Below, piece by piece: positions 35,546-45,305 of a stretch of DNA of 64,000 bases. The notes under the pieces were generated by a model. That model did no database searches, was not told the DNA's origin, and worked only from the letters and a program-made list of their open reading frames with translations. Source of the stretch: Glaciibacter superstes DSM 21135 (GTDB lineage: Bacteria; Actinomycetota; Actinomycetes; Actinomycetales; Microbacteriaceae); assembly GCF_000421145.1 (NCBI RefSeq), contig NZ_ATWH01000015.1, forward strand, positions 1-64,000, in the 5' to 3' direction. Within the stretch, counting starts at the first letter, position 1, and the number at the start of each line of letters is the position of its first letter. Made by a program: the position numbers and the translations under genes.

Positions 35546-36739
35546 ATGACGCTGGGAGCTTCAGTGGTGGAAACCGTTTCGGACTTCGTGCAACTCCTCA
35601 CACCAGAAGGAGTGCGAACGCCGTCCCCTGATTTTGATCAGTGGGTGAGCGATGTCGACGCCCCGCAACTGGCCTCACTGTACGAAGACATGGTGGTGGT
35701 GCGGCGCATCGACACCGAAGCCACAGCCCTCCAGCGACAGGGGGAGCTCGGCCTCTGGCCACCTCTTCTCGGCCAGGAGGCAGCGCAGATCGGTTCAGCA
35801 CGCACCCTGCGAGGTGACGACTTCGTGTTCACCAGCTATCGCGAGAATGCCGTCGCCTACTGTCGCGGAGTCGACCTCACAGACATCATCCGGGTCTGGC
35901 GTGGCAACGCGCAGTCCGGCTGGAATCCGTATGACATCGGCATGGCAGTACCCGCCATCATCATCGGAGCCCAGACACTGCACGCCACCGGTTACGCCAT
36001 GGGATGTCAGCAAGACGGCGTGGACTCTGTCTCCGTCGCCTACTTCGGTGACGGCGCTACCAGCGAAGGTGACGTGAATGAGGCACTGGTGTTCGCCGCC
36101 GCCTTCAAGGCACCGGTTGTCTTCTTTTGCCAGAACAACCACTGGGCCATCTCCGAGCCCGTCGGGCTCCAGGCGATTCGGCCCCTCGCCGACCGTGCCC
36201 CTGGCTTCGGCGTGCCCAGCATGAGAATCGACGGCAACGACATCCTCGCCGTCATGGCCGCCACCCGCATCGCGCTTGAGCGGGCGCGCTCCGGCAATGG
36301 GCCGACTTTCATCGAAGCGGTCACCTATCGCATGGGTCCGCACACCACGGCGGACGATCCGACCCGCTACCGCGACGCCGCAGAGCTCGAGGAGTGGAAG
36401 GCAAAAGATCCGATCCTCCGGGTAGAACGCCTGCTCGATTCCCTGGGGCTGTTCACTGCTGAATTCCAGGCCGGGGTGAAGGCGAAGGCCGACGCCGTTG
36501 CAGCTGAACTTCGCCACGGGTGCATCACCCTGCCAGACCCGGAACCACTCAGCGTGTTCGACAGCGTTTACACCACACCGAACGCCACCCTCGACCGTCA
36601 GAAGGCCGAATACACCGCTTATCTCGCCAGCTTTGAGGCGCGCGATGGGCAGAACTCAGACGATGTGACGGATGCCGCATCCGTCACAGCTGCATCCGTC
36701 AATGCTGTATCCGTCACTGCCGGAGGGGGACGACTGTGA
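35546..36739 (+). CDS. bkdA: Branched-chain 2-oxoacid dehydrogenase E1 component, alpha subunit
   Basis: This 397-residue protein has a thiamine diphosphate motif (GDGATSEGDVNEALVFAAAFKAPVVFFCQNN, residues about 169-198). The phosphate loop is YRMGPHTTADDPTRY. The Lrp neighbour and the leucine locus nearby favour a branched-chain over a pyruvate enzyme, but such genes are often labelled pdhA. GTG 35564, preceded by GGGAG, may be the true start. The C-terminus holds a 15-base tandem repeat (AASVT/AASVN/AVSVT). Confidence 0.9.
   Translation: MTLGASVVETVSDFVQLLTPEGVRTPSPDFDQWVSDVDAPQLASLYEDMVVVRRIDTEATALQRQGELGLWPPLLGQEAAQIGSARTLRGDDFVFTSYRENAVAYCRGVDLTDIIRVWRGNAQSGWNPYDIGMAVPAIIIGAQTLHATGYAMGCQQDGVDSVSVAYFGDGATSEGDVNEALVFAAAFKAPVVFFCQNNHWAISEPVGLQAIRPLADRAPGFGVPSMRIDGNDILAVMAATRIALERARSGNGPTFIEAVTYRMGPHTTADDPTRYRDAAELEEWKAKDPILRVERLLDSLGLFTAEFQAGVKAKADAVAAELRHGCITLPDPEPLSVFDSVYTTPNATLDRQKAEYTAYLASFEARDGQNSDDVTDAASVTAASVNAVSVTAGGGRL
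36674..36718 (+). repeat. 15-base in-frame tandem repeat at the E1-alpha C-terminus
   Basis: Three imperfect 15-base units (36674-36688, 36689-36703, 36704-36718) each contain the string ATCCGTCA and keep frame, adding a floppy Ala/Ser/Val tail. Confidence 0.85.
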
Positions 36740-37707
36740 GCACCCTCACCCTCGCCAAGGCGATCAACGCCGGGCTCCGCCGGGCCATGCAGGACGACGA
36801 GAAGGTTGTGCTGCTCGGCGAAGACATCGGTGCGCTCGGCGGCGTCTTTCGCGTGAGCGACGGCCTGCAGGCCGAGTTCGGTGCGCGCCGGGTCATCGAT
36901 ACCCCTCTGGCAGAGTCAGCCATCATCGGTACCGCCGTCGGCCTCGCCTACCGCGGCTACCGGCCGGTCTGCGAAATCCAGTTCGACGGCTTCATCTATC
37001 CCGGATTCGACCAGATCGTCAGCCAGGTCGCCAAGTTGCACTACAGAAGCCGCGGCGCCGTGAAGATGCCGATCACCATCCGGGTGCCGTTCGGGGGAGG
37101 CATCGGCGCTGCCGAACACCACTCTGAGTCGCCGGAGGCGTATTTCGCGCACACCTCCGGCCTCCGTGTGATCGCCGTGTCGAACCCGCAAGACGCTTAC
37201 AGTCTGCTGCGCCAGGCCATTGCCAACGACGACCCCGTGCTCTACTTCGAGCCCAAGCGCCGCTACCACGTGAAAGGGGAGGTCGCAGAGGAACTCGGCA
37301 CATCCATGGAGAGCGCGACCGTCGTCACGGCCGGCACAGACGTGACGCTCCTGGCCTACGGCCCGCTGGTGACGACGGCAGCGGATGCCGCGGTGGCCGC
37401 CTCAGATGAGGGTGTGTCGATCGAGGTCATCGACCTGCGCTCGCTGGCACCGATCGACTACCCGACCATCGAGGCATCCGTTCGGAAGACCGGCCGTCTT
37501 GTGGTGACGCACGAGGCCGCGCAGTCCGGCGGCATCGGCGGCGAAATCATCGCCGCCATCACCGAACGTTGCTTCCCGTTCCTCGAAGCCGCGCCCGTGC
37601 GCGTGACCGGCTGGGATATTCCGTACCCGCCGGCAAAGCTCGAGACACACTTTCTGCCAGACCTCGACCGGATTCTCGACGGTGTCGACCGGGTGATGGG
37701 ACGATGA
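36736..37707 (+). CDS. bkdB: Branched-chain 2-oxoacid dehydrogenase E1 component, beta subunit
   Basis: The 323-residue transketolase-like beta subunit has the conserved TPLAESAIIGTAVGLAYRGYRPVCEIQF region and the IEVIDLRSLAPID C-terminal domain. It pairs with the upstream alpha subunit. GTG 36736 overlaps the alpha stop (GTGA). Confidence 0.93.
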   Translation: MSTLTLAKAINAGLRRAMQDDEKVVLLGEDIGALGGVFRVSDGLQAEFGARRVIDTPLAESAIIGTAVGLAYRGYRPVCEIQFDGFIYPGFDQIVSQVAKLHYRSRGAVKMPITIRVPFGGGIGAAEHHSESPEAYFAHTSGLRVIAVSNPQDAYSLLRQAIANDDPVLYFEPKRRYHVKGEVAEELGTSMESATVVTAGTDVTLLAYGPLVTTAADAAVAASDEGVSIEVIDLRSLAPIDYPTIEASVRKTGRLVVTHEAAQSGGIGGEIIAAITERCFPFLEAAPVRVTGWDIPYPPAKLETHFLPDLDRILDGVDRVMGR

Positions 37708-39122
37708 CCATGCTCAAGGTATTCGCGCTGCCAGACCTCGGTGAGGGCCTCACGGAGTCGGAGATCGTGGCCTGGCACGTCAAGCCGGGTGACCCGGTCG
37801 AACTCAACCAGCACATCGCCGACGTCGAAACCGCCAAGGCCGTCGTCGAACTGCCGTCGCCGTTCACCGGTGTGGTCACCGAGCTGTACCAACAGCCGGG
37901 CGTCGTCGTGCACGTCGGCGAACCGATCGTGTCGTTCGAGGTCGAAGACGCTTCGGCAATCGGCGACGACGCAGCTGGTGAGGGTGACGCCACTCCAGTC
38001 GAGAGCCAGGTGACAACGGATGCTGCGAAGCCCGCTGTTCGCGAGGCGGTTCTGGTCGGCTATGGGGCGGCAGCCGAGCGCGGCGGTCGCCCGAAGCGTC
38101 GACCGCGACCGGCTCGGGTTGACCCTGCTGCGTCTGCTGAGCCCGCTTCGCCGGCCAAACGGGCATCGTCGATCGCGCCTGATTCGTCGGAGCGCCGTTC
38201 TGAGCCCGTCGAAGTGGCCACGGCCGAGCGCCCTCGCTCCACGCCGCCCGTTCGTGCCCTCGCCCGCGACCTCGGCATCGAGCTCGTCACCGTCACCGGC
38301 ACCGGCCCAGACGGCCTCATTACCCGTGACGACGTTCGCGCGCAGGCTTCTGGCGAGGGGCAGGGTGCCGCACACGAGCAGACTGCGCCGGCGGCATCCG
38401 TTGTCTCGGCATCGCCGGGCGAACGCGAGACCCGGAGCCCCATCAAGAGCCTGCGAAAGCTGACGGCGGCGGCGATGGTGCAGAGCGCGTTCACGGCGCC
38501 ACACGTCACGGAATTCCTGACAGTGGATGTCACGCCGACGATCGAACTGCTTGGAACGCTGAAGGGCGACAAAGCGTTCGACGGTGTGCGCATCAACATC
38601 CTCACCATCATTGCGAAGGCGCTGTGCATCGCCGTCAGGAGAAATCCGTCGCTGAACACCCGCTGGGATGAAGCGGCGGGCGAGATCGTGCAGTTCAACT
38701 ACGTGAACCTCGGTATCGCCGCGGCCACTCCGCGCGGTCTGATCGTGCCGAACATCAAAGACGCCGACGCGCTCGGCTTCGCGGAGATTGCTGCTGAGCT
38801 GTCGGCCCTCACCGAGGCGGCCAGGGCCGGGACGACCAGCCAGTCGGCGCTCGCGGGCGGAACGATCTCGATCACGAACATCGGCGTGTTCGGCATCGAT
38901 GCGGGGACCCCCATCCTGAACCCGGGGGAAGCGGCGATCCTGGCGATGGGCGCAATCCGACGTCTGCCGTGGGAATACCGCGGTGAGATCGCCCTGCGCG
39001 ACGTGATGACCCTGAGCCTCTCGTTCGACCATCGGCTGGTCGACGGCGAACAGGGGTCGCGGTTCCTCGCCGACATCGGCGCCATCCTGGCCAACCCCGG
39101 CAGGGTCCTCATGATGGTGTGA
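37704..39122 (+). CDS. bkdC: Branched-chain 2-oxoacid dehydrogenase E2 component (dihydrolipoyl acyltransferase)
   Basis: This 472-residue protein has one lipoyl domain (lipoyl Lys in ETAKAVVE, about residue 45). An Ala/Pro/Arg-rich linker and an E3-binding domain (PVRALARDLGIEL) follow, then a catalytic domain with DHRLVDG near the end. It takes the acyl group from E1 to CoA. ATG 37704 overlaps the beta stop by ATGA; the frame is open further upstream but without domain sequence. No E3 gene is adjacent. Confidence 0.94.
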   Translation: MTMLKVFALPDLGEGLTESEIVAWHVKPGDPVELNQHIADVETAKAVVELPSPFTGVVTELYQQPGVVVHVGEPIVSFEVEDASAIGDDAAGEGDATPVESQVTTDAAKPAVREAVLVGYGAAAERGGRPKRRPRPARVDPAASAEPASPAKRASSIAPDSSERRSEPVEVATAERPRSTPPVRALARDLGIELVTVTGTGPDGLITRDDVRAQASGEGQGAAHEQTAPAASVVSASPGERETRSPIKSLRKLTAAAMVQSAFTAPHVTEFLTVDVTPTIELLGTLKGDKAFDGVRINILTIIAKALCIAVRRNPSLNTRWDEAAGEIVQFNYVNLGIAAATPRGLIVPNIKDADALGFAEIAAELSALTEAARAGTTSQSALAGGTISITNIGVFGIDAGTPILNPGEAAILAMGAIRRLPWEYRGEIALRDVMTLSLSFDHRLVDGEQGSRFLADIGAILANPGRVLMMV

Positions 39123-39199
39123 CCTCCGCGCGCGGCGGTCGATTTCGATGGTCACGCGAGGGGGTTGACCGGGGTGCGGTGCGGGTGGAGAGTGGGGAC

Positions 39200-39535
39200 A
39201 TGAATGCCCTTCCCGCACTGCTGTCCCCGACCGATACCGCGGCAGATCTCGAACCAACCGCCTTCACGCACGGTTTGGGGCACCTGGCCGCCTCCTATTC
39301 GACGGGCGACTTCGGCGGTGCCGTGCGTCTTCTCGACCAGGTGGCCGTTGTGGCGGACGAACTGAATCACCACCCCGACGTGCAGGTGGGCTACGGAAGC
39401 ATCTCATTCGAACTCAGCTCGCACGACGCCGGAGGGGTCACCGACCGGGATGTCACCCTTGCGCTGCGAATCCAGCAGCTGGCGGATGCCGCAGGAGCGA
39501 CGGACGCCGAGCAGAATCCCGACGAGTCGAAATGA
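39200..39535 (+). CDS. Pterin-4a-carbinolamine dehydratase-like protein
   Basis: The 111-residue protein has the PCD motif (ADELNHHPDVQVGYG) with both His of the dehydratase site. It recycles tetrahydropterin cofactor in known cases, but bacterial homologs may have other roles. ATG 39200 follows GGAGAGTGGGG. Its stop falls in the first copy of a 17-base repeat. Confidence 0.85.
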   Translation: MNALPALLSPTDTAADLEPTAFTHGLGHLAASYSTGDFGGAVRLLDQVAVVADELNHHPDVQVGYGSISFELSSHDAGGVTDRDVTLALRIQQLADAAGATDAEQNPDESK

Positions 39536-39574
39536 CACTGGATGTGAAATGACACTGGATGTGAAATGACACTG
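39529..39574 (+). repeat. 17-base tandem repeat carrying ATGA stop-start junctions
   Basis: GAAATGACACTGGATGT occurs at 39529-39545 and 39546-39562, and its first 12 bases again at 39563-39574. Each copy contains ATGA. Read in succession they give two micro-ORFs (MTLDVK) at 39532-39552 and 39549-39569, linking the dehydratase stop to the ATG at 39566. Confidence 0.9.
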
Positions 39575-40387
39575 TGGATCTGCACCGCCTGCGGACTCGA
39601 GCACGAAGACACACCCGTGTCGCCCTCCCGGTGTGTGATCTGCGATGACGAGCGGCAGTATGTGCCGATCTCCGGACAGGGCTGGACGACTGCGGAGCGG
39701 CTGGGGCAGGCGGGCACCGCGGCGACCGTCATTGACGTCGAACCCCGGCTGCACCGGATGCGCGTGGAGCCCAGCGTCGGAATCGGCCACCAGTCACTTT
39801 TGATCCAGACCGGCGGCGGCAATCTGCTCTGGGAACCGCCGGGATACATCGACCCGGATGCCGTCGCGCAGGTGCAGAGGCTGGGCGGGCTGGCTGCGAT
39901 CACCGGTAGCCACCCCCACCTGATGGGCGCGATGGTCAGCTGGAGCCACGCCTTCGACAATGCCCCCGTCTACGTGGCCGAGGCGGACAAGCACTGGACC
40001 AGGCGGCCCGACCCGGTGATCGCCCACTGGAGCGATGAAGCGACTCCTCTGCCCGGCATCCGTCTCGTGCAGTGTGGTGGTCATTTTCCCGGAAGCAGCG
40101 TGCTGCACTGGTCGGGCGATGAACACGATCGCGGAATCATCCTGACCGGTGACACCATCTTCATCGGGCCTGACAACAAATCAGTGAGCACGATGCGTTC
40201 GTACCCGAACCGCATCCCGTTGCCTGAGCGTGCCGTGCGTCAGATTCTCGATCGACTGGAGCCGCTGGAGTATGACCGGGCGTACGGCTCATTCGGCCAG
40301 GTCATCGACGCCGGCGCGAAGAACCTGGTGAAGCGCTCGCTCGAACGCTACATCGCCTGGGTGCGCGGCGATGTCGGCGACTACTGA
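39566..40387 (+). CDS. Metallo-beta-lactamase-fold protein with N-terminal zinc ribbon
   Basis: The 273-residue protein begins with a rubredoxin-like ribbon (CTAC and CVIC, residues 6-27). An MBL-type domain follows. The usual HxHxDH is HPHLMG, so only the first two His are kept; GGHFPGS and TGDTIF supply later ligands. The substrate is unknown. The start is the third ATG of the repeat junction. Confidence 0.75.
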   Translation: MTLWICTACGLEHEDTPVSPSRCVICDDERQYVPISGQGWTTAERLGQAGTAATVIDVEPRLHRMRVEPSVGIGHQSLLIQTGGGNLLWEPPGYIDPDAVAQVQRLGGLAAITGSHPHLMGAMVSWSHAFDNAPVYVAEADKHWTRRPDPVIAHWSDEATPLPGIRLVQCGGHFPGSSVLHWSGDEHDRGIILTGDTIFIGPDNKSVSTMRSYPNRIPLPERAVRQILDRLEPLEYDRAYGSFGQVIDAGAKNLVKRSLERYIAWVRGDVGDY

Positions 40388-40449
40388 TGTTGGCACTACC
40401 GTCGTCGAGGGCCCATGACGGTCGCCGTTGGCGATCGCGGTGCCCGGGT

Positions 40450-40698
40450 TCAGACGACGAGCGGAACCTCGTGAATCTCGTTGGTTGCATGTCCTGCGCG
40501 CTCGTGGATGCGCTTCACTGCCTCGGCGTCCGGTCCGTCTGACAGGCAGAAGATCACGCCGTCTTCCGGGCTGGCCCACGCCTGCTTGAAGACGACGTCT
40601 TCGGTGTCCTGAATCTCCAGGTCGGCGTTGTGTGCCGCGAGCAGGTCGTCTGCGGTCAATCCGGACATATTGCGGTGGATATCCATGAACTGTGGCAT
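40450..40698 (-). CDS. DUF4242 (SCO4226-like) protein
   Basis: This 82-residue ferredoxin-like small protein has the DUF4242 pattern (MDIHRNMSGLTADDL, IFCLSDGPDAEAV, HATNEIHEV). A Streptomyces homolog binds nickel, but its role is unclear. ATG 40698 follows GAGGTC; a start at 40716 is less likely. Confidence 0.85.
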   Translation of the reverse strand: MPQFMDIHRNMSGLTADDLLAAHNADLEIQDTEDVVFKQAWASPEDGVIFCLSDGPDAEAVKRIHERAGHATNEIHEVPLVV

Positions 40699-40883
40699 GA
40701 TCTGACCTCTATTCACCTGTGAATCTGAGAGTCTCTCATGCTGAGGCTAGGCCTGCCCGGCCGAGGCGTCAAGGACTGAGTTTTCTTGCGCGCGTGCGCT
40801 CATGTCGTCCCTTCGAGCGACGCCAAACCGACGATTCAGCCGCACGCGCGGGATGTCAGGAGGTCGGCGTCACGGGGTCGGGG

Positions 40884-41495
40884 TCAGCGGGCCGGAGTCA
40901 GAGCCGCAAGCGCCATCTCCTCGAGCAGGGCGCGCACCGCCGATGTCGGTGACGCGGCCGCGCTGTGCGGCGTGGAGTTGATCAGGCCGAACGTGGCGTG
41001 AGCGCGGATGCGCAGCGACGCGGCATCCACACCGGGGTGCGCACGGCCGAGCACGTCGACCCAGAGCTCGACGTAACTGCGCTGCAGCGCCCTCACCCGG
41101 TGGCGATCCTCGTCGGCCAGCTGGTCGAGGTCGCGGTCTTGCACGCGAATCACGTCGGGATTCGACAGGGCGAAGTCGACATGGAATGCGATCAGGGAAC
41201 GAAGAGCGGATGCCGCGTCGTCGGCCTGGTCTGCGACCGCGCGTCCGCCGAAAACCAGGTCCTCGCTCACGCCGACCAACAGTGCCGCCAGCACGGCCTG
41301 CTTGCCGGTGAAGTGCCGGTACACCGCGGGTCCGCTCACGCCGACAGCGGTGCCGAGATCCTCGATCGACACACCGTTGAAGCCCGAACGTGCATACAGC
41401 GCCGCCGCGGCAGCGAGCAGGGCCTCTCGTCGGTCGGCTTTCGCGCGACTGCGCGGGGTGGCGGGGGCGATCGCACCGGGTGCCGTGTCGGCCAT
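40884..41495 (-). CDS. TetR-family regulator of the leucine/itaconate operon
   Basis: The 203-residue protein has an N-terminal HTH (GVSIEDLGTAVGVSGPAVYRHF) and a helical ligand domain. It is divergent from the acyl-CoA carboxylase operon, as Rv2506 is in M. tuberculosis, and probably senses an acyl-CoA intermediate. The intergenic repeats at 41532-41561 are its likely operators. Confidence 0.92.
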   Translation of the reverse strand: MADTAPGAIAPATPRSRAKADRREALLAAAAALYARSGFNGVSIEDLGTAVGVSGPAVYRHFTGKQAVLAALLVGVSEDLVFGGRAVADQADDAASALRSLIAFHVDFALSNPDVIRVQDRDLDQLADEDRHRVRALQRSYVELWVDVLGRAHPGVDAASLRIRAHATFGLINSTPHSAAASPTSAVRALLEEMALAALTPAR

Positions 41496-41531
41496 GCCGC
41501 ATCCGTTCTCTGGACATTTCAGTTAACAACG

Positions 41532-41561
41532 ACTAACCTAATTGAGTTAGTAATCCCTAAC
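41532..41561. promoter_or_regulatory. Overlapping inverted repeats, likely TetR operator
   Basis: ACTAAC-8-GTTAGT (41532-41551) and GTTAG-6-CTAAC (41546-41561) share an arm in the gap between the TetR gene and the carboxylase operon. This arrangement would let one repressor control both directions. Confidence 0.7.
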
Positions 41562-41595
41562 TGTACTCGTTGCACACCAACCAGGGAAGCCGTCG

Positions 41596-43203
41596 ATGGA
41601 GACACTCGCCAGCCAGATCGACTCCGCCAGTTCGTCGTTCCTCGCGAACGACGCCGCCCAGCGCGCGCTTGTCAACGACCTCCACGAGCGGCTCGCCGTC
41701 GCCACCCTCGGCGGCCCGGAGAAATCACGCCAGCGTCACATCGCACGCGGCAAACTGCTGCCCCGCGAACGCATCGACGAGCTGCTTGACACGGGCAGCC
41801 CGTTCCTCGAGATTGCGCCGCTCGCCGCCAACGGCATGTACAACGACGACAGCCCAGGCGCGGGCGTGATCGCCGGCATCGGCCTCGTGCACGGCCGACA
41901 GGTGCTTGTCATCTCGAACGATGCGACGGTCAAGGGCGGCACCTACTACCCGATGACCGTCAAGAAGCACCTGCGGGCCCAGGAGATCGCCCTTGAGAAC
42001 CGTCTGCCCTGCATCTATCTGGTGGATTCCGGTGGGGCCTTCCTCCCCATGCAAGACGATGTCTTCCCCGACCGCGAACACTTCGGCCGCATCTTCTACA
42101 ACCAGGCACGGATGTCTGCGGCTAAGATTCCGCAGATCGCATCCGTGATGGGATCGTGCACGGCCGGCGGCGCCTACGTGCCCGCGATGAGCGATGAAAC
42201 CGTGATCGTGCGGAACCAGGGCACCATCTTCCTCGGTGGCCCTCCGCTGGTGAAAGCAGCGATCGGTGAGATCGTCACGGCAGAGGAACTCGGCGGGGGA
42301 GACCTGCACGCGCGCACTTCCGGCGTCACAGACCACCTTGCAGAAAACGACAATCACGCCCTGCAGATCGTGCGCGACATCGTGTCGACCCTTCCGCGGC
42401 CGGCCGCCGCACCCTGGGACGTGCTGCCGACGGTCGACCCGGTCGTGGACGAGAGCGAACTCTACGGCGCCGTTCCCACCGATGTGCAGGGACAGTACGA
42501 CGTGCACGAGGTCATCGCCCGGCTCGTCGACGGCAGTGAGTTCCACGAGTTCAAACGTGAGTACGGCACCACCCTGATCACCGGCTTCGCCCGGCTGCAC
42601 GGGCATCCGATCGGCATCGTCGCCAACAACGGCGTGCTGTTCAGCGAATCGGCCCAGAAGGGCGCGCACTTCATCGAGTTGTGCGACCAACGTGGCATTC
42701 CCCTGGTCTTCCTGCAGAACATCTCTGGCTTCATGGTCGGCCGCGACTACGAAGCCGGCGGCATCGCCAAGCACGGCGCCAAGATGGTCACCGCTGTCGC
42801 CACCACGCGGGTTCCGAAGCTCACCGTGGTGATCGGCGGTTCGTTCGGCGCCGGTAACTACTCCATGTGCGGCCGCGCATACTCGCCGCGCTTCCTCTGG
42901 ATGTGGCCGGCCAGCCGTATCTCGGTCATGGGCGGCCCGCAAGCCTCCTCGGTGCTCGCCACCGTGAAGCGGGAACAGCTTGAGGGCCGTGGCGAAGAAT
43001 GGTCGACGGATGCCGAGGCCGCGTTTAAAGCGCCGATCACCGAGCAATATGAGCAGCAGGGCAGCCCGTACTATTCCACCGCGCGGCTCTGGGACGACGG
43101 CGTGATCGATCCGGCCGACACGCGCACGGTGCTCGGCCTCGCGCTCGACGTCTGTGCGCAGTCACCCCTACCGGAGACCGCCTTCGGTCTCTTCCGGATG
43201 TGA
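41596..43203 (+). CDS. accD1: Acyl-CoA carboxylase beta subunit (methylcrotonyl-CoA type)
   Basis: The 535-residue carboxyltransferase has the MCC-beta wording ([57 protein letters not shown]). With the next gene it should carboxylate 3-methylcrotonyl-CoA in leucine breakdown. ATG 41596 has GGGAAG upstream. It is the first gene of an operon with almost all overlaps. Confidence 0.94.
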   Translation: METLASQIDSASSSFLANDAAQRALVNDLHERLAVATLGGPEKSRQRHIARGKLLPRERIDELLDTGSPFLEIAPLAANGMYNDDSPGAGVIAGIGLVHGRQVLVISNDATVKGGTYYPMTVKKHLRAQEIALENRLPCIYLVDSGGAFLPMQDDVFPDREHFGRIFYNQARMSAAKIPQIASVMGSCTAGGAYVPAMSDETVIVRNQGTIFLGGPPLVKAAIGEIVTAEELGGGDLHARTSGVTDHLAENDNHALQIVRDIVSTLPRPAAAPWDVLPTVDPVVDESELYGAVPTDVQGQYDVHEVIARLVDGSEFHEFKREYGTTLITGFARLHGHPIGIVANNGVLFSESAQKGAHFIELCDQRGIPLVFLQNISGFMVGRDYEAGGIAKHGAKMVTAVATTRVPKLTVVIGGSFGAGNYSMCGRAYSPRFLWMWPASRISVMGGPQASSVLATVKREQLEGRGEEWSTDAEAAFKAPITEQYEQQGSPYYSTARLWDDGVIDPADTRTVLGLALDVCAQSPLPETAFGLFRM

Positions 43204-43211
43204 GGGCTGCC

Positions 43212-45305
43212 ATGAGGACAAACGCCATTACCTTCGACACCGTTCTGGTGGCCAACCGGGGCGAGATCGCCTGCCGCATCATCCGCACGCTGCGTGAGCG
43301 CGGCATCCGTTCCATCGCGGTCTACAGCGACGCGGACCGGGGAGCGAAGCACGTCGGGCTGGCGGATGCCGCCGTGCGCATCGGACCGGCGGCCCCGACC
43401 GAGAGTTACCTCAGTGCGAATGCGATCCTGGCTGCGGCGAGGCAAACGGGAGCCGGCGCCATCCACCCCGGTTACGGTTTCCTCAGCGAGAACGAGGGGT
43501 TCGCCCGCGCCTGCGAAGAGGCGGGCATCGTCTTCATCGGCCCGAGCGTGCACGCGCTGAGCGTGATGGGCGACAAGATCCGCTCCAAGAACCACGTCGC
43601 CGCATCCGGAGTGCCCACCATCCCCGGCATCGCGGAACCCGGGCTGACCGATGATCAGCTGATTGCTGCTGCCACAAAGGTCGGTTACCCCCTTCTGATC
43701 AAGCCGTCGGCCGGTGGTGGCGGCAAAGGCATGCACGTCGTTGAACGGCAGGAAGACCTCGCCGAGACCCTGGTCACCGCACGCCGCGTCGCAGCACGGG
43801 CCTTTGGTGATGACACACTCTTCCTCGAGCGACTCGTCAACCGGCCGCGCCACATCGAGGTGCAGGTGCTGGCCGACACGCACGGCAACGTCATCCACCT
43901 CGGCGAACGTGAATGCTCGCTGCAGCGCAGACACCAGAAGGTCATCGAAGAGGCGCCGTCTCCGCTTCTCGACGAGACCACCCGCGCCCGCATCGGAGAA
44001 GCTGCCTGCGCTGCTGCCCGCAGCGTCGACTATGCAGGAGCAGGCACGGTCGAGTTCCTGGTGTCTGACGACGCACCAGATGAGTTCTTCTTCATGGAGA
44101 TGAACACCCGCCTGCAGGTCGAACATCCGGTCACCGAGATGGTCACCGGCATCGACCTCGTCGACTGGCAGGTGCGCATCGCGGCGGGAGAGCGGCTCAC
44201 GCTCGGCCAGGACGACGTTGTGCTCACCGGGCACGCCATCGAGGCACGAATCTACGCCGAGAATCCGGAGAACGGATTCCTGCCTGCTGCCGGCACGGTG
44301 CTGGTACTCGAAGAACCAACCGGCGACGGCATCCGCGTCGACAGCGCGCTCGTCGAAGGTTTCACGATCGGATCCGACTACGACCCGATGCTCGCCAAGG
44401 TCATCGCCTGGGGCGAAGACCGGCAGCAGGCGCTCGGCCGGCTCGACCGAGCGCTCGCCGACACGGTTGTGCTCGGTGTCGCCACGAATATCGAGTACCT
44501 CCGCCTGCTGGTCGAAGACCCCGACGTGCAGGCCGGCCGCCTCGACACCGGGCTGATCGAACGCAGGCTCCCAGAACTCGCCTTCCGCGGAGCGGACGAG
44601 AACACCCTCGCCGCCGCCGCGCTGTTTCTTCGTTTGCGCGAGTGGGAGCCACGCGGCTCGCAGAGCCCGGTCTGGTCGCGACCCACCGGCTGGCGGATCG
44701 GTCCGCATCGCGCGACCAGGTACAGCCTGGCAACCGGCCCAACCGCCTCGGTCGACGTGCTGATCGACGGCGGACCGGATGTCGCATCCGTCACCGTCGG
44801 CGACTCACCGGTGCAGAAGGCCGGTATCCGGCGTTTGCCAGGCCGTCCGCATACTTACAGCGTCGACTACGGAGGGGAGGTGCGAACCGTCGAGATTGCT
44901 CTCGACAAGGCGACCGGCCGTCTCTGGCTCGGCAATGACGGCTTCTCGGTCGGCATCGTGCACCGCTCCCGTGCCCAGGCGCTTGAGGAGCGCCTCGCCG
45001 GCATCGACCGGAATGAGCTCGGAACAGCGAGCCCCCAGGTGCGGTCTCCCATGCCGGGAACCGTCATCGCGCTCAGCCAGACGACCGGCGACACGGTGGC
45101 TGTGGGCGACACCATCCTCACCGTCGAGGCGATGAAGATGGAGCACCGTCTCACCGCGACGCTACCCGGAATCGTCACCGTCACCGTCACACCAGGCGAC
45201 CTGGTCAAACTCGACCAGATCGTCGCCACCATCACCCCGTCAGACCCGACGTCGGCCGATGGCACCACACCACCCTCACCATCACTCCAGGGAGAAGAGT
45301 CATGA
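43212..45305 (+). CDS. accA1: Acyl-CoA carboxylase alpha subunit (biotin carboxylase plus BCCP)
   Basis: This protein of about 697 residues has a biotin carboxylase domain ([38 protein letters not shown]). A linking region follows, then a C-terminal biotinyl domain with VEAMKMEH. It carries CO2 to the beta subunit. ATG 43212 is preferred for its GAGGG site; GTG 43200 overlaps the beta stop and is also possible. Confidence 0.94.
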   Translation: MRTNAITFDTVLVANRGEIACRIIRTLRERGIRSIAVYSDADRGAKHVGLADAAVRIGPAAPTESYLSANAILAAARQTGAGAIHPGYGFLSENEGFARACEEAGIVFIGPSVHALSVMGDKIRSKNHVAASGVPTIPGIAEPGLTDDQLIAAATKVGYPLLIKPSAGGGGKGMHVVERQEDLAETLVTARRVAARAFGDDTLFLERLVNRPRHIEVQVLADTHGNVIHLGERECSLQRRHQKVIEEAPSPLLDETTRARIGEAACAAARSVDYAGAGTVEFLVSDDAPDEFFFMEMNTRLQVEHPVTEMVTGIDLVDWQVRIAAGERLTLGQDDVVLTGHAIEARIYAENPENGFLPAAGTVLVLEEPTGDGIRVDSALVEGFTIGSDYDPMLAKVIAWGEDRQQALGRLDRALADTVVLGVATNIEYLRLLVEDPDVQAGRLDTGLIERRLPELAFRGADENTLAAAALFLRLREWEPRGSQSPVWSRPTGWRIGPHRATRYSLATGPTASVDVLIDGGPDVASVTVGDSPVQKAGIRRLPGRPHTYSVDYGGEVRTVEIALDKATGRLWLGNDGFSVGIVHRSRAQALEERLAGIDRNELGTASPQVRSPMPGTVIALSQTTGDTVAVGDTILTVEAMKMEHRLTATLPGIVTVTVTPGDLVKLDQIVATITPSDPTSADGTTPPSPSLQGEES

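Noticed and set aside
37458..39257. 599-codon open frame on the minus strand
   Set aside because: It lies opposite the E2 gene, which has clear lipoyl and catalytic motifs; long antisense frames are expected in GC-rich DNA.
41725..44708. Two long minus-strand frames (440 and 545 codons)
   Set aside because: They are antisense to the carboxylase subunits, with Asp/His/Val-rich shadow composition.
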